A stretch of DNA of 64,000 nt from Enterobacter sp. Ag1 (GCA_000277545.1 AKXM01000004.1:248001-312000), one strand, 5' to 3'; positions 37,302-48,084 are shown, numbered from the stretch's first letter. Translations and numbers: made by a program. Notes: generated by a model not told the origin, from the letters alone.

Positions 37302-38723
37302 ATGAATAATTCGCCTGTTTCACCCGGTCGTGCAGGCCTGGTGCTGCTGTTGACGGGCCAGATGTTGCCGTTAATCGACACTTCTATCACCAACGTGGCG
37401 CTGGACTCGATCACCCAGTCCCTCGGCACCACGCCAACCCAGCTTGAACTTATTGTGGCACTTTACGGCGTTGCCTTTGCCGTCAGCCTGGCGGTGGGCA
37501 GCAAGCTGGGGGATAACCACGGCCGACGCAGAACGTTGCTCTGGGGCGTGGCCCTGTTCGGTATTGCTTCTTTCCTGTGCGGGATCTCCGGCTCGGTCAC
37601 TGAGCTGCTGGCGGCCCGGACCCTGCAAGGCGTCGGGGCGGCGCTGATCGTGCCGCAGATCCTTGCCACGCTGCACGTGACGCTCAAGGGTACCGCTCAC
37701 GCCCGCGCCATCAGTCTGTACGGCGGTATTGGTGGGATCGCTTTTATTATCGGCCAGATGGGCGGCGGCTGGCTGGTGTCGGCGGATATTGCCGGGCTGG
37801 GCTGGCGAAACGCATTCTTTATTAACGTACCCATCTGCCTGTTGGTGCTGGTGCTGAGTCGGTTTTATATTCCTGAAACGCGCAGCGAAAGCCACTCGCG
37901 TATTGACTGGCAGGGCACCGTCACGCTCGCGCTGGTGCTGTGTTGCCTGCTGTTCCCGATGGCGCTTGGCCCCGAGCTGCACTGGCCATGGCCGATGCAG
38001 CTGATGCTGGTGGCGACATTGCCGCTCGGTTATCTGATGCGCGTTGGCGCGCTTAACCAACAGCAGCGGGGGCTACAGCCGCTGTTGCCACCAAGACTGC
38101 TTAAGCTGGGCAGCATAAGGTTTGGCCTGCTGATCGCGCTGTTGTTCTTTACCTGTTGGTCGGGCTTCATGTTCTGCATGGCGCTGACGCTCCAGTCGGG
38201 CATGGGAATGGCGCCGTGGCAGTCCGGGAACAGCTTTATTGCCATGGGCATTTCGTATTTTGTCTCAGCGTGGTTTGCGCCGAGGCTTATCGTGCGCCAC
38301 TCGCTAAGCACGATTCTGCTGAGTGGGATTGCTATCCAGGTGGTTGGCCTGTTGGGGCTGATATTTACGCTCTGGCACTTTGGCACCCACGCAGGCCCGC
38401 TGGCTATTGCCCCGGCGACGCTGGTGGTGGGCTACGGCCAGGCGCTGATTGTGAACAGTTTCTACCGCATCGGGATGCGCGATATCGACCTGAACGATGC
38501 CGGGGCGGCAAGCGCCATATTAAGCACCCTGCAGCAGTCGGCGCTGGGGCTTGGCCCGGCGGTCCTCGGAGCATTGTTCCTGCATCTGCAGCACCAAAGC
38601 GGGGATTACTCCGTGGCGATGATCGGTTTCCTGGCGGCTGAAATCGTGATGATGCTGGCGCTGGCGGTTGCCGCCGTCACCCGCCGTCAGCTTTTGTCCG
38701 GGGTGAAAGTCTCTTTAAGATAA
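37302..38723 (+). CDS. MFS transporter, DHA2 (14-helix) drug efflux type
   Basis: A 473-residue polytopic membrane protein of the DHA2 family. The N-terminus has LLLTGQMLPLIDTSITNVAL (motif D1-like), followed by GSKLGDNHGRRRTL (motif A) and the LQGVGAALIVPQILATL segment (motif B). About 14 membrane helices are expected. The start at 37302 has GGAG six bases upstream; an ATG at 37290 is possible. The likely role is proton-driven efflux of a small molecule sensed by the divergent regulator. Its 3' end overlaps the convergent AraC-family gene by 37 bases. Confidence 0.88.
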   Translation: MNNSPVSPGRAGLVLLLTGQMLPLIDTSITNVALDSITQSLGTTPTQLELIVALYGVAFAVSLAVGSKLGDNHGRRRTLLWGVALFGIASFLCGISGSVTELLAARTLQGVGAALIVPQILATLHVTLKGTAHARAISLYGGIGGIAFIIGQMGGGWLVSADIAGLGWRNAFFINVPICLLVLVLSRFYIPETRSESHSRIDWQGTVTLALVLCCLLFPMALGPELHWPWPMQLMLVATLPLGYLMRVGALNQQQRGLQPLLPPRLLKLGSIRFGLLIALLFFTCWSGFMFCMALTLQSGMGMAPWQSGNSFIAMGISYFVSAWFAPRLIVRHSLSTILLSGIAIQVVGLLGLIFTLWHFGTHAGPLAIAPATLVVGYGQALIVNSFYRIGMRDIDLNDAGAASAILSTLQQSALGLGPAVLGALFLHLQHQSGDYSVAMIGFLAAEIVMMLALAVAAVTRRQLLSGVKVSLR

Positions 38724-39457
38724 CGCCCCGGCGGCTGGCCGATAATTCGGGTAAAGGCAGTGGTAAAGCTGCTGGCGCTTTGATAGCCCATATCATAGGC
38801 CACCTGAGTTATCGGCTCGCCGTTAACCAATTTCTCCACCGAACTGATAATCCGCATTCTTTCCCGCCAGCGGGTAAAACTCATCCCGACTTCGCTTTCG
38901 AAGAGGCGGCCTAATGTTCTGGGGCTGATGAAGGCAACGGCGGCCAGCTGCACCAGCGTTTTATTGCAGGCCGGATCTTCCCGCAGCAGGCTGGTGATTA
39001 GCCTCAGCCGCTTATCTTTACCCTCAGGCACAAACAGATCGGTTTTCAAAACTTGCTTGCGCAACTGGAAGTGCAGCAGTTGTGCAATGAGCTCAAGTTG
39101 CGCGCCAGAATCGACGTGGTGTTGAATCGCTAAGGCTTCTTTGGCCAGTTCCGTCAGCAGGTTAGAGGCGACGATAAGCGAGCTATTTTCCGGCAATTGC
39201 AGCTCAAATCCTTGCCTGAAACGCAAATTGATCAGCCGCGTACGCTCGGTGTAAAGCGCCCGGTGTAGCAGGCCCGGCGGCACCCAAATACCGTTACCAG
39301 GCGTAGCCAGCCACCAACCTGTTTCGTTTTGCAGACGAAGAGTGCCTTCCAGCGTCACGCTTAACTGGCCGTGTATATGGCGGTGAAACGTCACATCGTC
39401 ACCCCGGTGATGGGCCATGTCGGAAGCAGCGATAGCCACGGATAGGGCATCTGGCAT
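38687..39457 (-). CDS. AraC-family regulator
   Basis: A 256-residue regulator: N-terminal cupin-like sensor (FHRHIHGQLSVTLEG, then GIWVPPGLLHRALY) and a C-terminal pair of AraC helix-turn-helix motifs (VAFISPRTLGRLFESEVGM and ITQVAYDMGYQSASSFTTAF). It is divergent from the FMN reductase gene (98-bp gap), the likely target. It overlaps the 3' end of the MFS gene on the other strand. Confidence 0.9.
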   Translation of the reverse strand: MPDALSVAIAASDMAHHRGDDVTFHRHIHGQLSVTLEGTLRLQNETGWWLATPGNGIWVPPGLLHRALYTERTRLINLRFRQGFELQLPENSSLIVASNLLTELAKEALAIQHHVDSGAQLELIAQLLHFQLRKQVLKTDLFVPEGKDKRLRLITSLLREDPACNKTLVQLAAVAFISPRTLGRLFESEVGMSFTRWRERMRIISSVEKLVNGEPITQVAYDMGYQSASSFTTAFTRIIGQPPGRYLKETFTPDKS

Positions 39458-39554
39458 GTTGGCACTCCTGCGAAGTGTTTTGGCGGATTAGCGAAAGAAT
39501 TATCTCATTCTTTTTCTGATAATGCCTGCATCGAGAAAATTAGAGGAGAAAAAG

Positions 39555-40115
39555 ATGAAAACATTACGCTTCGTAGGTATCGCCGGTAGTTTGCGGGTAG
39601 ATTCCGCTTCCCGTGCATTGCTCAACAGCTTTGGTGAAATGTTGCCTGAGCAGAGTCATTTTAGCGTGCTTGATATTGGCGCCATGGAACATTACTGCCA
39701 GGATCTGGAAAAGGGGGAATTACCGGAGCCGGTGGTAAGCGCCCGCCGGTTAGTGGCTGAGGCCGATGCGGTGATCATTACGGTACCGGAATACAATCAC
39801 GGCATGCCCGGCGTACTCAAGAATGCGCTCGACTGGCTGTCTCGGCCGGTCAGAGCCAGCTGTATGCTGGGAAAATATGTCTTTTTCGTTTCGCAGTCGA
39901 CCGGCGCGCTTGGCGGCGTCAGGGCGCAATACCAGCTGCGGGAAACGCTGGCCTCAATGCTGTGTAATATGGTGCCGCTGCCGGAGCTGGCGATCAGCTT
40001 CGCGAATCAGAAATTAGAGAACGGGCGTTTAGTTGATTCCGCCACGGCGGCGTCTATTCGTACCCAGCTTGCCGTCTTTATTAAGGCGGTAGAGCAGAAT
40101 AGCACAAACCGTTAA
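39555..40115 (+). CDS. NADPH-dependent FMN reductase-family flavoprotein
   Basis: A 186-residue flavodoxin-like protein. The FMN phosphate loop is GIAGSLRVDSASR at the N-terminus, and VPEYNHGMPGVLKNALDW is the family signature of chromate/quinone/azo reductases. GAGGAG six bases upstream fixes the start at 39555. Probable role: two-electron reduction of quinones or other electrophiles, controlled by the divergent AraC-type gene. The substrate is not known. Confidence 0.88.
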   Translation: MKTLRFVGIAGSLRVDSASRALLNSFGEMLPEQSHFSVLDIGAMEHYCQDLEKGELPEPVVSARRLVAEADAVIITVPEYNHGMPGVLKNALDWLSRPVRASCMLGKYVFFVSQSTGALGGVRAQYQLRETLASMLCNMVPLPELAISFANQKLENGRLVDSATAASIRTQLAVFIKAVEQNSTNR

Positions 40116-40416
40116 CGACGGATTTATCGCCTTATATGGCAACAAAATAAGGATAAAATCCATACATGTGTGTGGATTTTTTTTGCCAATAACATCCCGA
40201 TAACTAAGCGAATTACCGCTAATAATACCCGGAATACAGGATGTATTATTCGGCGGTGTTATTTTTATAATATTTGATTTTATTTGGTTTTTTTAATTAA
40301 AAAAATCATTGGCATTAATTGTATGGTTTAATCAGGATGTGAATGAGATTTTAAAATATCGTGAAAGTGGGTTAACATAGATTTACTTCATTCACCTGCG
40401 ATGCAATAGAATTATT
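40116..40416. other. AT-rich 301-bp intergenic region before mqo
   Basis: After the flavoprotein terminator (40155-40184) the sequence is strongly AT-rich (40200-40400), consistent with a complex promoter region for mqo. No gene is seen. Confidence 0.5.
40155..40184 (+). terminator. Terminator after the flavoprotein gene
   Basis: AAAATCCA (40155-40162) pairs with TGGATTTT (40173-40180), followed by T residues to 40184. Confidence 0.78.
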
Positions 40417-42075
40417 ATGCCTGCAATGAAAAAGACAATTATTTCTCTGACAACACTGGCGTTATTCGTCAGCTCTGCTAGCTACGCTAACGCGGATTCC
40501 ACGCAAAAAACTGACTTCCTGCTGATTGGCGGCGGTATTATGAGCGCCTCTCTCGGGACGTGGCTCCAGGAGCTGCAGCCGGACTGGAAACAGGTCATGG
40601 TTGAGAAGCTTGACGGCGTGGCGCTTGAGTCCTCTAACGGCTGGAATAACGCCGGTACCGGGCACTCGGCAAATATGGAACTGAACTATACGCCGGAGCG
40701 CCCGGACGGTTCTATTGATGTCAGCAAAGCGCTGGAAATTAACGAACAGTTTATGATTTCCCGCCAGTTCTGGTCCGCACAAATTCAGCGCGGTATTTTG
40801 AACGACCCGCATTCGTTTATTAATTCCACACCGCACATGAGTTTTGTCTGGGGCGATAAAAACGTTGAGTATCTGACCAAGCGCTATGCCGCGTTGCAGA
40901 AAACCACGCTGTTCCAGGGGATGAAATTCTCCACCAACCACGAGCAAATTAAACAGTGGGCTCCGCTGGTGATGGAAGGGCGCGACCCAAATCAAAAAGT
41001 GGCGGCGACCTGGACGCCAGTAGGGACCGACGTTAACTACGGTGAAATTACCCGCCAGCTGATCGGCAGCCTGAAAAAAAGCCCGAATTTCTCCCTGCAG
41101 ACCTCTTCTGAAGTCACCGACTTCAAACGCAACGGCGATAATTCCTGGCACGTCACTATCAAAGACGTCACCAGCGGCAAAGAGCACGCCATCGACGCGA
41201 AATATGTCTTTATCGGGGCTGGCGGCGGTGCACTGAAACTGCTGCAGGAAACCGGTATTCCGGAATCGAAAAACTACGCCGGTTTCCCGGTGGGTGGCTC
41301 CTTCCTGATGACCGAAAACCCGGCGGTAACCAGCCAGCATCTTGAAAAAGTGTATGGTCAGGCCTCCGTGGGTGCACCGCCGATGTCCGTGCCGCACATT
41401 GATGCCCGCTTTATCGACGGCAAGCGCGTGGTGCTGTTCGGGCCGTTCGCGACCTTCTCTACCAAATTCCTGAAAAACGGCTCTTTCTTTGATCTGCTGA
41501 GCACCACCACCACCAGCAACTTTATGCCGATGACCGACGTAGGTCTGGATAACTTTGACCTGGTGAAATACCTGATTGGTCAGGTGATGCTGAGTGATGA
41601 AGATCGCTTTGAAGCGCTGAAAGAGTACTACCCGCAGGCGCGTAAAGAAGACTGGAAACTGATTCAGGCTGGCCAACGCGTGCAGATCATCAAAAAAGAT
41701 GAAAACAAAGGCGGCGTCCTGAAGCTCGGTACCGAAGTGGTTGTTGACCAGCAGAAAACCATTTCTGCTCTGCTGGGCGCATCCCCAGGCGCGTCTACCG
41801 CGGCACCTATCACGCTGAACGTGCTGAAGCAGATGTTCCCGCAGCAGTTCAACTCGCCTGAGTGGCAGAGTAAGGTCCGCGCTGTTGTGCCAAGCTACGG
41901 CCAGGAGATGAACGGCAACGCGGCGTTGACGCAGAAAGTGTGGGATGACACCGCGGCCACGCTGCAGCTGACCAAACCGCCGGTCATTCAAATGAACGAC
42001 CAGAGCGCAACCCCGGTAGCAAAACCAGCCGAAGCGAAAGCGGACGCGGCTACCCAGCACGACATGGCGCTGTAA
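40417..42075 (+). CDS. mqo: Malate:quinone oxidoreductase
   Basis: A 552-residue FAD enzyme that oxidises malate to oxaloacetate and passes electrons to quinone at the membrane. The flavin fold starts with [50 protein letters not shown] and [14 protein letters not shown] are family signatures. As in E. coli Mqo, the N-terminus looks like a signal peptide ([22 protein letters not shown]). The C-terminus is an Ala/Lys/Pro-rich tail. The start may be 40417 or the ATG at 40426; neither has a strong ribosome-binding site. Confidence 0.95.
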   Translation: MPAMKKTIISLTTLALFVSSASYANADSTQKTDFLLIGGGIMSASLGTWLQELQPDWKQVMVEKLDGVALESSNGWNNAGTGHSANMELNYTPERPDGSIDVSKALEINEQFMISRQFWSAQIQRGILNDPHSFINSTPHMSFVWGDKNVEYLTKRYAALQKTTLFQGMKFSTNHEQIKQWAPLVMEGRDPNQKVAATWTPVGTDVNYGEITRQLIGSLKKSPNFSLQTSSEVTDFKRNGDNSWHVTIKDVTSGKEHAIDAKYVFIGAGGGALKLLQETGIPESKNYAGFPVGGSFLMTENPAVTSQHLEKVYGQASVGAPPMSVPHIDARFIDGKRVVLFGPFATFSTKFLKNGSFFDLLSTTTTSNFMPMTDVGLDNFDLVKYLIGQVMLSDEDRFEALKEYYPQARKEDWKLIQAGQRVQIIKKDENKGGVLKLGTEVVVDQQKTISALLGASPGASTAAPITLNVLKQMFPQQFNSPEWQSKVRAVVPSYGQEMNGNAALTQKVWDDTAATLQLTKPPVIQMNDQSATPVAKPAEAKADAATQHDMAL

Positions 42076-42120
42076 GTTAACGCCTCAGCCAGCCGCTGTT
42101 ACGACAGAGGCAATGATAAA

Positions 42121-42146
42121 AAAAGCCAGCCGCAAGGCTGGCTTTT
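42121..42146. terminator. Bidirectional terminator between mqo and the GAPDH gene
   Basis: An 11-bp perfect stem AAAAGCCAGCC/GGCTGGCTTTT with a GCAA loop. Confidence 0.9.
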
Positions 42147-42161
42147 CTCTTTCAGGTGCCG

Positions 42162-43172
42162 TTACAGCCCGCGTTTATCCATCAGCAGGGCAAGGTCAAC
42201 CAGGCGGTTAGAGAAGCCCCATTCGTTGTCGTACCAGGCCAGGATTTTCACCAGGTTACCGCCAATCACCAGGGTCGAAAGCCCGTCAATAATCGAAGAT
42301 CGCGGGTCGCCCTGATAGTCGCTGGAAACCAGCGGCTCATCGCTGTAGCCCAGAATGTCTTTCAGCGGGCCAGATTCAGCGGCTTTGCGGAACGCGGCAT
42401 TCACTTCTTCCGCCGTGACATCGCGTTTGAGCGTCACGGTTAAATCAACGATAGACACCACTGGTACAGGCACGCGCAAAGAGTAGCCTGTCAGGCGACC
42501 GTCAAGCTCGGGGATAACCCTGCCGAGGGCTTTAGCCGCGCCGCTGGAATATGGCACAATCGATAGCGCTGCCGCACGTGCACCACGCAGGTCTTTTTCT
42601 GGCTGGTCGTGCAGCGCCTGGCTGTTGGTGTAGGCGTGAGTCGTGTTCATCAGGCCGTGTTCAATGCCGAATGCCTGATGCAGTACCTGCGCGGCAGGGG
42701 CCAGGCCGTTGGTGGTACAGCTGCCGTTGCTGACCACAAAGTGTTTCTGCGGATCGTAACTTTCGTGGTTCACGCCCAGCACGATAGTCAGATCGTCGTC
42801 TTTGCCTGGGGCAGAAATGATCACGCGTTTTGCGCCGCCGTGGGTGATGTGAACTTCAGCTTTTTCGCGGCTGGTGAAGAAGCCGGTGGCCTCGATAACG
42901 ACATCTACGCCAACCTCATGCCATGGGATCTGCGCCGGATCTCTTTCGCTAAAAACGCGAACCGGCTTGCCATCAACGTGGAGCAGCCCTTCGGAGGCTT
43001 CCACTGGCGCAGGCAGTTTACCCATCAGCGAGTCGTGTTTTAACAGGTGCGCAAGGGTTTTGCTGTCCGTCAGATCGTTGATGGCCACGATCTCAATATT
43101 GGGGTTACCCAGGGCAGCGCGCAGCACGTTACGTCCGATTCGGCCAAAACCATTAATCCCGACCTTAACCAT
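42162..43172 (-). CDS. Type I glyceraldehyde-3-phosphate dehydrogenase, GapC-like
   Basis: A 336-residue GAPDH. The NAD(P) Rossmann motif is GINGFGRIGRNVLRAAL, the catalytic Cys is in SNGSCTTN and the His in NTTHAYT; WYDNEWGFSNR is the C-terminal signature. Divergence from E. coli GapA (INDLTDSKTLAHLLKHDSLMG here) shows it is not the housekeeping gapA but a GapC/plastid-like paralogue. It ends next to convergent mqo and follows the GlxA-type regulator on the same strand. Whether it prefers NAD or NADP cannot be told from sequence alone. Confidence 0.92.
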   Translation of the reverse strand: MVKVGINGFGRIGRNVLRAALGNPNIEIVAINDLTDSKTLAHLLKHDSLMGKLPAPVEASEGLLHVDGKPVRVFSERDPAQIPWHEVGVDVVIEATGFFTSREKAEVHITHGGAKRVIISAPGKDDDLTIVLGVNHESYDPQKHFVVSNGSCTTNGLAPAAQVLHQAFGIEHGLMNTTHAYTNSQALHDQPEKDLRGARAAALSIVPYSSGAAKALGRVIPELDGRLTGYSLRVPVPVVSIVDLTVTLKRDVTAEEVNAAFRKAAESGPLKDILGYSDEPLVSSDYQGDPRSSIIDGLSTLVIGGNLVKILAWYDNEWGFSNRLVDLALLMDKRGL

Positions 43173-43250
43173 GATTCACTCCTTCTCTTGAATGTCTGAG
43201 GTCAGAGTAGGCGCAGAGTGAAATGGCGTAAATGACAAAAAAGGATCAAT

Positions 43251-44231
43251 TCATGCCAACTTCCGGCAGTGGAAGCGCTCGCGGTATTCCCCCGGAGTGA
43301 GGTGAAGCTGGCGCTCAAAGACGCGGCGCAGGTTAATGGCGGTGCCAAAGCCCGAGGCGCAGGCGACCCGCTCCAGGGTGTCGTTCGACTGCTCAAGATG
43401 ATGGCGGGCGGCGGCCAGCCGGGCTTCTTCCACATAGCGGGCGGGCGTGACGCCGGTTTCACGGGTAAAGACGCGGGTAAAATTACGCGGACTCATGGCG
43501 ACCCGTTCCGCCAGTTTTTCCACCGATAAATCCTCCGCCAGGTTATCCAGCAGCCAGTCCTGGAGCTGACTTATCGGCCCGGTATTGGCCGCCTGGCGCA
43601 GATGATAGCGGCTAAACTGTAGCTGACCGCCGGGGCGATGGAGGTACATCACCAGATCCTGGGCCACATCCCGCGCGAGGGTAAAGCCGTAATCCGCCTC
43701 AACTAACGCGAGCGTAAGGTCAAAGCCGGAACTCACGCCGCCGGAGGTCCACACCGGGCCGTCCTGAATATACAGAGGGCCGCCTTCCACTTTGATTTGC
43801 GGCCACCTGGCCTGCATCTCTTCCAGCATTCGCCAGTGGGTGGTTGCCCGGCGGCCATCCAGCAGCCCGGCGCGGGCCAGCAGCATCGCACCGCCGCACA
43901 CGGAGGCAATGCGCTGAGTATTTGGCGCGGCGCGGCATAACCAGTCGACCACCGCACTGCCTTCAGGTTCGCTCTGGCCTTTGCCGGTGATCATGATGGT
44001 GTCGCGGGGCTCATTGGGGTCGAGGTCGGCCAGCCTGTGGTCAGCCAGCAGGTTCAGGCCGGACATGCCGTGTACGACGTGATGAGGTTGAGTGGTGGCG
44101 ATACTGATGCGGTAGCGAGGCTCGGTCAAGGCGTCCGCATGCAGGCGGTTAGCCTGCATCAGAATATCGGCGATACCGGCGGCTTCGAACAGCATGCCGC
44201 CGTCAGGAACAATTATCAGGATCGTTTTCAT
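43251..44231 (-). CDS. GlxA-type regulator (DJ-1/PfpI domain + AraC DNA-binding domain)
   Basis: A 326-residue regulator. The N-terminal DJ-1/PfpI-like amidase domain has ASVCGGAMLLARAGLLDGR and the family's ATTHW. The C-terminal AraC domain has VEKLAERVAMSPRNFTRVF and RVACASGFGTAINLRRVF. Relatives (GbdR, ArgR, CdhR of pseudomonads) respond to betaine, carnitine or arginine, which is interesting because a betaine-type transporter operon lies in the same cluster. It is 40 bases downstream of hutG on the same strand and 78 bases upstream of gapC-like; its targets are unknown. Confidence 0.88.
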   Translation of the reverse strand: MKTILIIVPDGGMLFEAAGIADILMQANRLHADALTEPRYRISIATTQPHHVVHGMSGLNLLADHRLADLDPNEPRDTIMITGKGQSEPEGSAVVDWLCRAAPNTQRIASVCGGAMLLARAGLLDGRRATTHWRMLEEMQARWPQIKVEGGPLYIQDGPVWTSGGVSSGFDLTLALVEADYGFTLARDVAQDLVMYLHRPGGQLQFSRYHLRQAANTGPISQLQDWLLDNLAEDLSVEKLAERVAMSPRNFTRVFTRETGVTPARYVEEARLAAARHHLEQSNDTLERVACASGFGTAINLRRVFERQLHLTPGEYRERFHCRKLA

Positions 44232-44271
44232 GTCCTGAAAAGTACGCTTTTAACAAATTAAGTCAAGTGGG

Positions 44272-45069
44272 CTAGCCGTAATGCCGCTGCCCCCAGGCCA
44301 GGGCGGTTTCAATCAGTCGGGCTAGCACCTGCTGGAATTGGGTTCCTTTCTCGTCAGACCAGGCAAAACTCTCTTCATCCATGTAGCAACACTGCGCCAC
44401 TTCCAGCTGTACCGCATGGATATTTTGCTGTGGCGCACCGTAATGGCGCGTGATGTACCCGCCCTTGAAGCGCCCGTTCAGCACTTTGCTGTAGCCGTTG
44501 AAGTGCTCGCTGGTTTTTAACAGTTCAGCGCTGAGTACCGGATCGCAGCTGGTGCCGTCTGCGGTGCCGAAGTTAAGATCCGGCAGGCGGCCTTCGAACA
44601 GGCGAGGTACCACGGATTTGATGGAATGCGCATCCCACAGCAGCGCATAGCCAAAGGTTTCTTTCAGCCTTGCCAGTTCCTGGGCCAGCGCCTGATGATA
44701 GGGCTGCCAGATGTTGGTCAGGATATCTGCTCTGGCCTGCACATCGGGGCATTTTCCCGCCTCGAACAGCGGTTCACCGTCGAAAAAAATGTCCGGGTAA
44801 AGCCCGGTAGTGGCGGTGGTGTACAGCGGCTTATCGTCCGACGGGCGGTTCAAATCCACCACGTAGCGGGAGTAGTTGGCGCTGAGTATGCTGGCACCCA
44901 TCTCGCGTATAGGCTGATAAAGTTTGGGAATATGCCAGTCGGTATCTTCCAGTTTTTTGGCACGCGCCGTCAGCCCGTTTGCCACTTCCGGCGTTAACTG
45001 TGTACCGGGATGCGGCATGCTGATCAGCAGCGGCAGCTTGCCCTGATGAAGCTCAAAGCCCTTAATCAT
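44272..45069 (-). CDS. hutG: N-formylglutamate deformylase
   Basis: A 265-residue zinc amidohydrolase that converts N-formyl-L-glutamate to glutamate and formate, the last step of the five-step histidine pathway. It belongs to the N-formylglutamate amidohydrolase family ([31 protein letters not shown]), not to the arginase-like formiminoglutamase called HutG in Klebsiella and Salmonella. It overlaps the hutI stop by 8 bases, so the two are translationally coupled. The presence of hutF (57721-59088) completes the matching pathway. Confidence 0.93.
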   Translation of the reverse strand: MIKGFELHQGKLPLLISMPHPGTQLTPEVANGLTARAKKLEDTDWHIPKLYQPIREMGASILSANYSRYVVDLNRPSDDKPLYTTATTGLYPDIFFDGEPLFEAGKCPDVQARADILTNIWQPYHQALAQELARLKETFGYALLWDAHSIKSVVPRLFEGRLPDLNFGTADGTSCDPVLSAELLKTSEHFNGYSKVLNGRFKGGYITRHYGAPQQNIHAVQLEVAQCCYMDEESFAWSDEKGTQFQQVLARLIETALAWGQRHYG

Positions 45070-46270
45070 TCCACACCTCTTTACCTTGATAGATAACCTG
45101 TTTGGAGAGCGTGCCGCCCAGCCAGTAGCTCAGCTCGGCGGGATGATCTATTTCCCAGGCAACAAAGCTGGCTTCTTTCCCGGCTTCAAGAGTGCCCGTT
45201 TTCTCACCGATCCCGAGTGCGCGCGCCGCATTCAGCGTCACGCCAGCAAGCGCTTCTTCCGGCGTCAGGCCAAACAGCGTGCAGGCCATATTCATCATCA
45301 GACGCAGGGATTGCACCGGGGAGGTGCCCGGGTTCAGATCGCTGGAAATGGCTATTGGCACATGATGTTTACGCAGCAGCGCCACCGGCGGCTTCTGCGT
45401 TTCGCGCAGGAAGTAAAATGCGCCGGGCAGCAGCACGGCGGTCGTACCGTGTTTTGCCATCAGCGCAATATCGTCCTCGCAGAGATATTCCAGATGGTCG
45501 GCGGAAAGCGCATTGTGGCGGGCGGCGAGCCCCGCGCCATGCAGCAGCGAAAGCTGTTCGGCATGAAGCTTAACCGGCAGGCCCAGCTCATGGGCTTTCA
45601 CAAAGACGCGCTCAACCTGCGGCACGGAAAAGGCCAGGTGTTCACAGAAGGCATCGACGGCGTCAACCAGCCCTTCGCGATGCAATTCCGGTAACCAACG
45701 TTCGCAAACGTCAGTGATAAAATCGTCGCTGCGGTCTTTGTATTCCGGGGGCAGGGCGTGTGCAGCCAGGCAGGTACTGTAAATCGTCAGCGGCAGACTT
45801 TGTGCCAGCTGGCGGGCAACGCGCAGCATTTTGCGCTCGTCGTCAAAGCTGAGGCCGTAGCCCGATTTCACTTCCAGAGTCGTCACGCCGTCTTTACGCA
45901 GCGCATTGATACGGCGACTGGCGCTTGCCAGCAGCTCGGCTTCGCTGGCCTGACGCGTGGCCTTCACCGTGCTGGCTATCCCGCCGCCGGCTGCGGCAAT
46001 ATCCGCGTAGGTGGCCCCGTTCAGGCGCATCTCAAATTCCTGGCTGCGGTTGCCGCCGAACACGCTGTGGGTGTGGCAGTCGATAAGGCCGGGGGTGACG
46101 AATTTACCCTGAAGGTCGCGTTCTTCGTCGTGGGGCTGGTTGGGACGCTGGCTTTCGGGGCCAACCCAGGCAATTTTCTCACCTTCGGTCAGCAGCGCCG
46201 CGTCTTCGATAATATTGTACTTGCCGCTGACCATGGTGGTGATGCGGCAGTTACGCCATAAAATCCGCAT
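45062..46270 (-). CDS. hutI: Imidazolonepropionase
   Basis: A 402-residue amidohydrolase that opens 4-imidazolone-5-propionate to N-formimino-L-glutamate. Metal ligands: HTH in [11 protein letters not shown], the His in KLHAEQLS and the Asp in [22 protein letters not shown] is characteristic. The ATG at 46270 (MRILWRNC) is the conserved start; an upstream in-frame start adds 9 residues. It lies between hutU (51 bases upstream) and hutG (overlapping). Confidence 0.95.
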   Translation of the reverse strand: MRILWRNCRITTMVSGKYNIIEDAALLTEGEKIAWVGPESQRPNQPHDEERDLQGKFVTPGLIDCHTHSVFGGNRSQEFEMRLNGATYADIAAAGGGIASTVKATRQASEAELLASASRRINALRKDGVTTLEVKSGYGLSFDDERKMLRVARQLAQSLPLTIYSTCLAAHALPPEYKDRSDDFITDVCERWLPELHREGLVDAVDAFCEHLAFSVPQVERVFVKAHELGLPVKLHAEQLSLLHGAGLAARHNALSADHLEYLCEDDIALMAKHGTTAVLLPGAFYFLRETQKPPVALLRKHHVPIAISSDLNPGTSPVQSLRLMMNMACTLFGLTPEEALAGVTLNAARALGIGEKTGTLEAGKEASFVAWEIDHPAELSYWLGGTLSKQVIYQGKEVWND

Positions 46271-46321
46271 AAGATCTCTCTCATCAGGACGGGGCACGAC
46301 GAAAGCCGCGCCCCAGGGGAA

Positions 46322-47998
46322 CTACTTCGCCAGCATTGGCAGGTTCAGGCCGTGTTCTCTGGCGCACTCAATAGCAATATCATAGCCCGCATCCGCGTGG
46401 CGCATCACGCCGGTGGCCGGGTCGTTGTTCAACACGCGAGCAATACGCTCCGCCGCTTCGTCGGTACCGTCGCAGACGATAACCATGCCGGAGTGCTGTG
46501 AGAAGCCCATGCCGACGCCGCCGCCGTGGTGCAGGGAAACCCAGGTCGCGCCGCTGGCCGTGTTCAGCAGGGCGTTCAGCAGTGGCCAGTCGGACACGGC
46601 ATCGGAGCCATCCTGCATCGATTCGGTTTCGCGGTTGGGGCTTGCCACCGAGCCGGAATCAAGGTGATCGCGGCCAATGACGATAGGGGCGGACAGCTCG
46701 CCGCTTCTGACCATTTCGTTAAACGCCAGGCCCAGTTTTGCGCGCTGGCCGAGGCCGACCCAGCAGATACGCGCCGGCAGGCCCTGGAAGCTAATGCGCT
46801 CTTTGGCCATGTCAAGCCAGCGGTGCAGGTGCTTGTCGTCCGGGATCAGCTCTTTGACTTTGGCATCGGTGCGGTAAATATCTTCCGGGTTGCCGGAGAG
46901 TGCGGCCCAGCGGAAAGGCCCGATCCCACGGCAGAACAGCGGGCGAATATAGGCCGGCACAAAGCCCGGGAAATCAAAGGCGTTGCTGACGCCCATCTCT
47001 TTGGCCATCTGGCGGATGTTGTTGCCGTAATCAAAGGTAGGGATGCCCTGCTGCTGGAAGGCGAGCATCGCTTTCACGTGCTCCGCCATGGACGCTTTCG
47101 CTGCCTGAGTGACCACCGCAGGCTCAACGGCTGCGCGCTCGCGATACTCTTCCCAGCTCCAGCCAACGGGCAGGTAGCCGTTGAGCGGGTCGTGGGCGCT
47201 GGTCTGATCGGTAACCATGTCCGGGCGCACGCCGCGCTTCACCAGTTCAGGCAGAATTTCTGCCGCATTACCGTGCAGGGCAATAGAAACAGCTTTCCCT
47301 TCGCCGGTGTAGCGTTTGAGGCGGTTGAGGGCGTCGTCCAGATCTTTAGCCTGTTCGTCGACATACCCGGTGCGCAGGCGGAAGTCGATGCGCGACTGCT
47401 GGCATTCAATGTTCAGTGAACAGGCACCGGCAAGGGTAGCGGCCAGCGGCTGCGCGCCGCCCATGCCGCCGAGACCCGCGGTGAGCACCCAGCGCCCGGT
47501 TAGCGAGCCGTTGTAGTGCTGGCGGCCAGCTTCCACGAAAGTTTCATAGGTGCCCTGCACAATGCCCTGGCTGCCGATGTAGATCCACGACCCGGCGGTC
47601 ATCTGGCCGTACATCGCCAGACCTTTGGCGTCCAGCTCATTGAAGTGTTCCCAGTTAGCCCAGTGCGGCACCAGGTTAGAGTTGGCAATCAGCACGCGAG
47701 GGGCGTTGGCGTGGGTTTTAAAGACGCCAACCGGCTTGCCGGACTGCACCAGCAGGGTTTCATCATCATTCAGGGCTTTGAGCGCTTCGACCATTTTGTC
47801 GTAGCACTCCCAGTTTCTCGCCGCCCGGCCAATGCCGCCGTAAACCACCAGTTCTTTCGGGTTTTCAGCCACATCGGGATCGAGGTTATTCATCAGCATG
47901 CGCAGCGGAGCTTCCGTCAGCCAGCTTTTGGCATTCAGCTTCGTGCCGCGTGGCGCCCTGATTTCAACATCACGATAACGAGAAAACTCACTCTTCAT
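46322..47998 (-). CDS. hutU: Urocanate hydratase
   Basis: A 558-residue urocanase that converts urocanate to imidazolonepropionate using NAD+ as electrophile. It is very close to the Pseudomonas putida enzyme over its whole length ([74 protein letters not shown]). The active-site Cys is in FCRG. I start it at ATG 47998 (AAGGTG upstream); a GTG at 48007 is an alternative. First gene of hutU-hutI-hutG, transcribed from a predicted sigma54 promoter at 48085-48101. Confidence 0.96.
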   Translation of the reverse strand: MKSEFSRYRDVEIRAPRGTKLNAKSWLTEAPLRMLMNNLDPDVAENPKELVVYGGIGRAARNWECYDKMVEALKALNDDETLLVQSGKPVGVFKTHANAPRVLIANSNLVPHWANWEHFNELDAKGLAMYGQMTAGSWIYIGSQGIVQGTYETFVEAGRQHYNGSLTGRWVLTAGLGGMGGAQPLAATLAGACSLNIECQQSRIDFRLRTGYVDEQAKDLDDALNRLKRYTGEGKAVSIALHGNAAEILPELVKRGVRPDMVTDQTSAHDPLNGYLPVGWSWEEYRERAAVEPAVVTQAAKASMAEHVKAMLAFQQQGIPTFDYGNNIRQMAKEMGVSNAFDFPGFVPAYIRPLFCRGIGPFRWAALSGNPEDIYRTDAKVKELIPDDKHLHRWLDMAKERISFQGLPARICWVGLGQRAKLGLAFNEMVRSGELSAPIVIGRDHLDSGSVASPNRETESMQDGSDAVSDWPLLNALLNTASGATWVSLHHGGGVGMGFSQHSGMVIVCDGTDEAAERIARVLNNDPATGVMRHADAGYDIAIECAREHGLNLPMLAK

Positions 47999-48069
47999 GG
48001 GGTTCACCTTGTTTTGAAGATAACGGGGAAAGTGCTCACGAAAAATACCATGTCATCTTTTCGTTTGCT

Positions 48070-48079
48070 TGTATATACA
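48070..48079. promoter_or_regulatory. HutC-type operator at the hutU promoter
   Basis: TGTATATACA, a perfect 10-bp palindrome, lies where transcription from the hutU sigma54 promoter should start (about 48074). The identical 10-mer occurs between hutC and hutF (57682-57691). Confidence 0.75.
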
Positions 48080-48084
48080 TGATT

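Noticed and set aside
40462-42060. A 532-codon open frame antisense to mqo
   Set aside because: It mirrors mqo codon structure and shows no domain or ribosome-binding site; it is a shadow frame.
44272-45069. HutG as arginase-like formiminoglutamase
   Set aside because: The motifs are those of the N-formylglutamate amidohydrolase family, and hutF is present, so the deformylase assignment fits both sequence and context.
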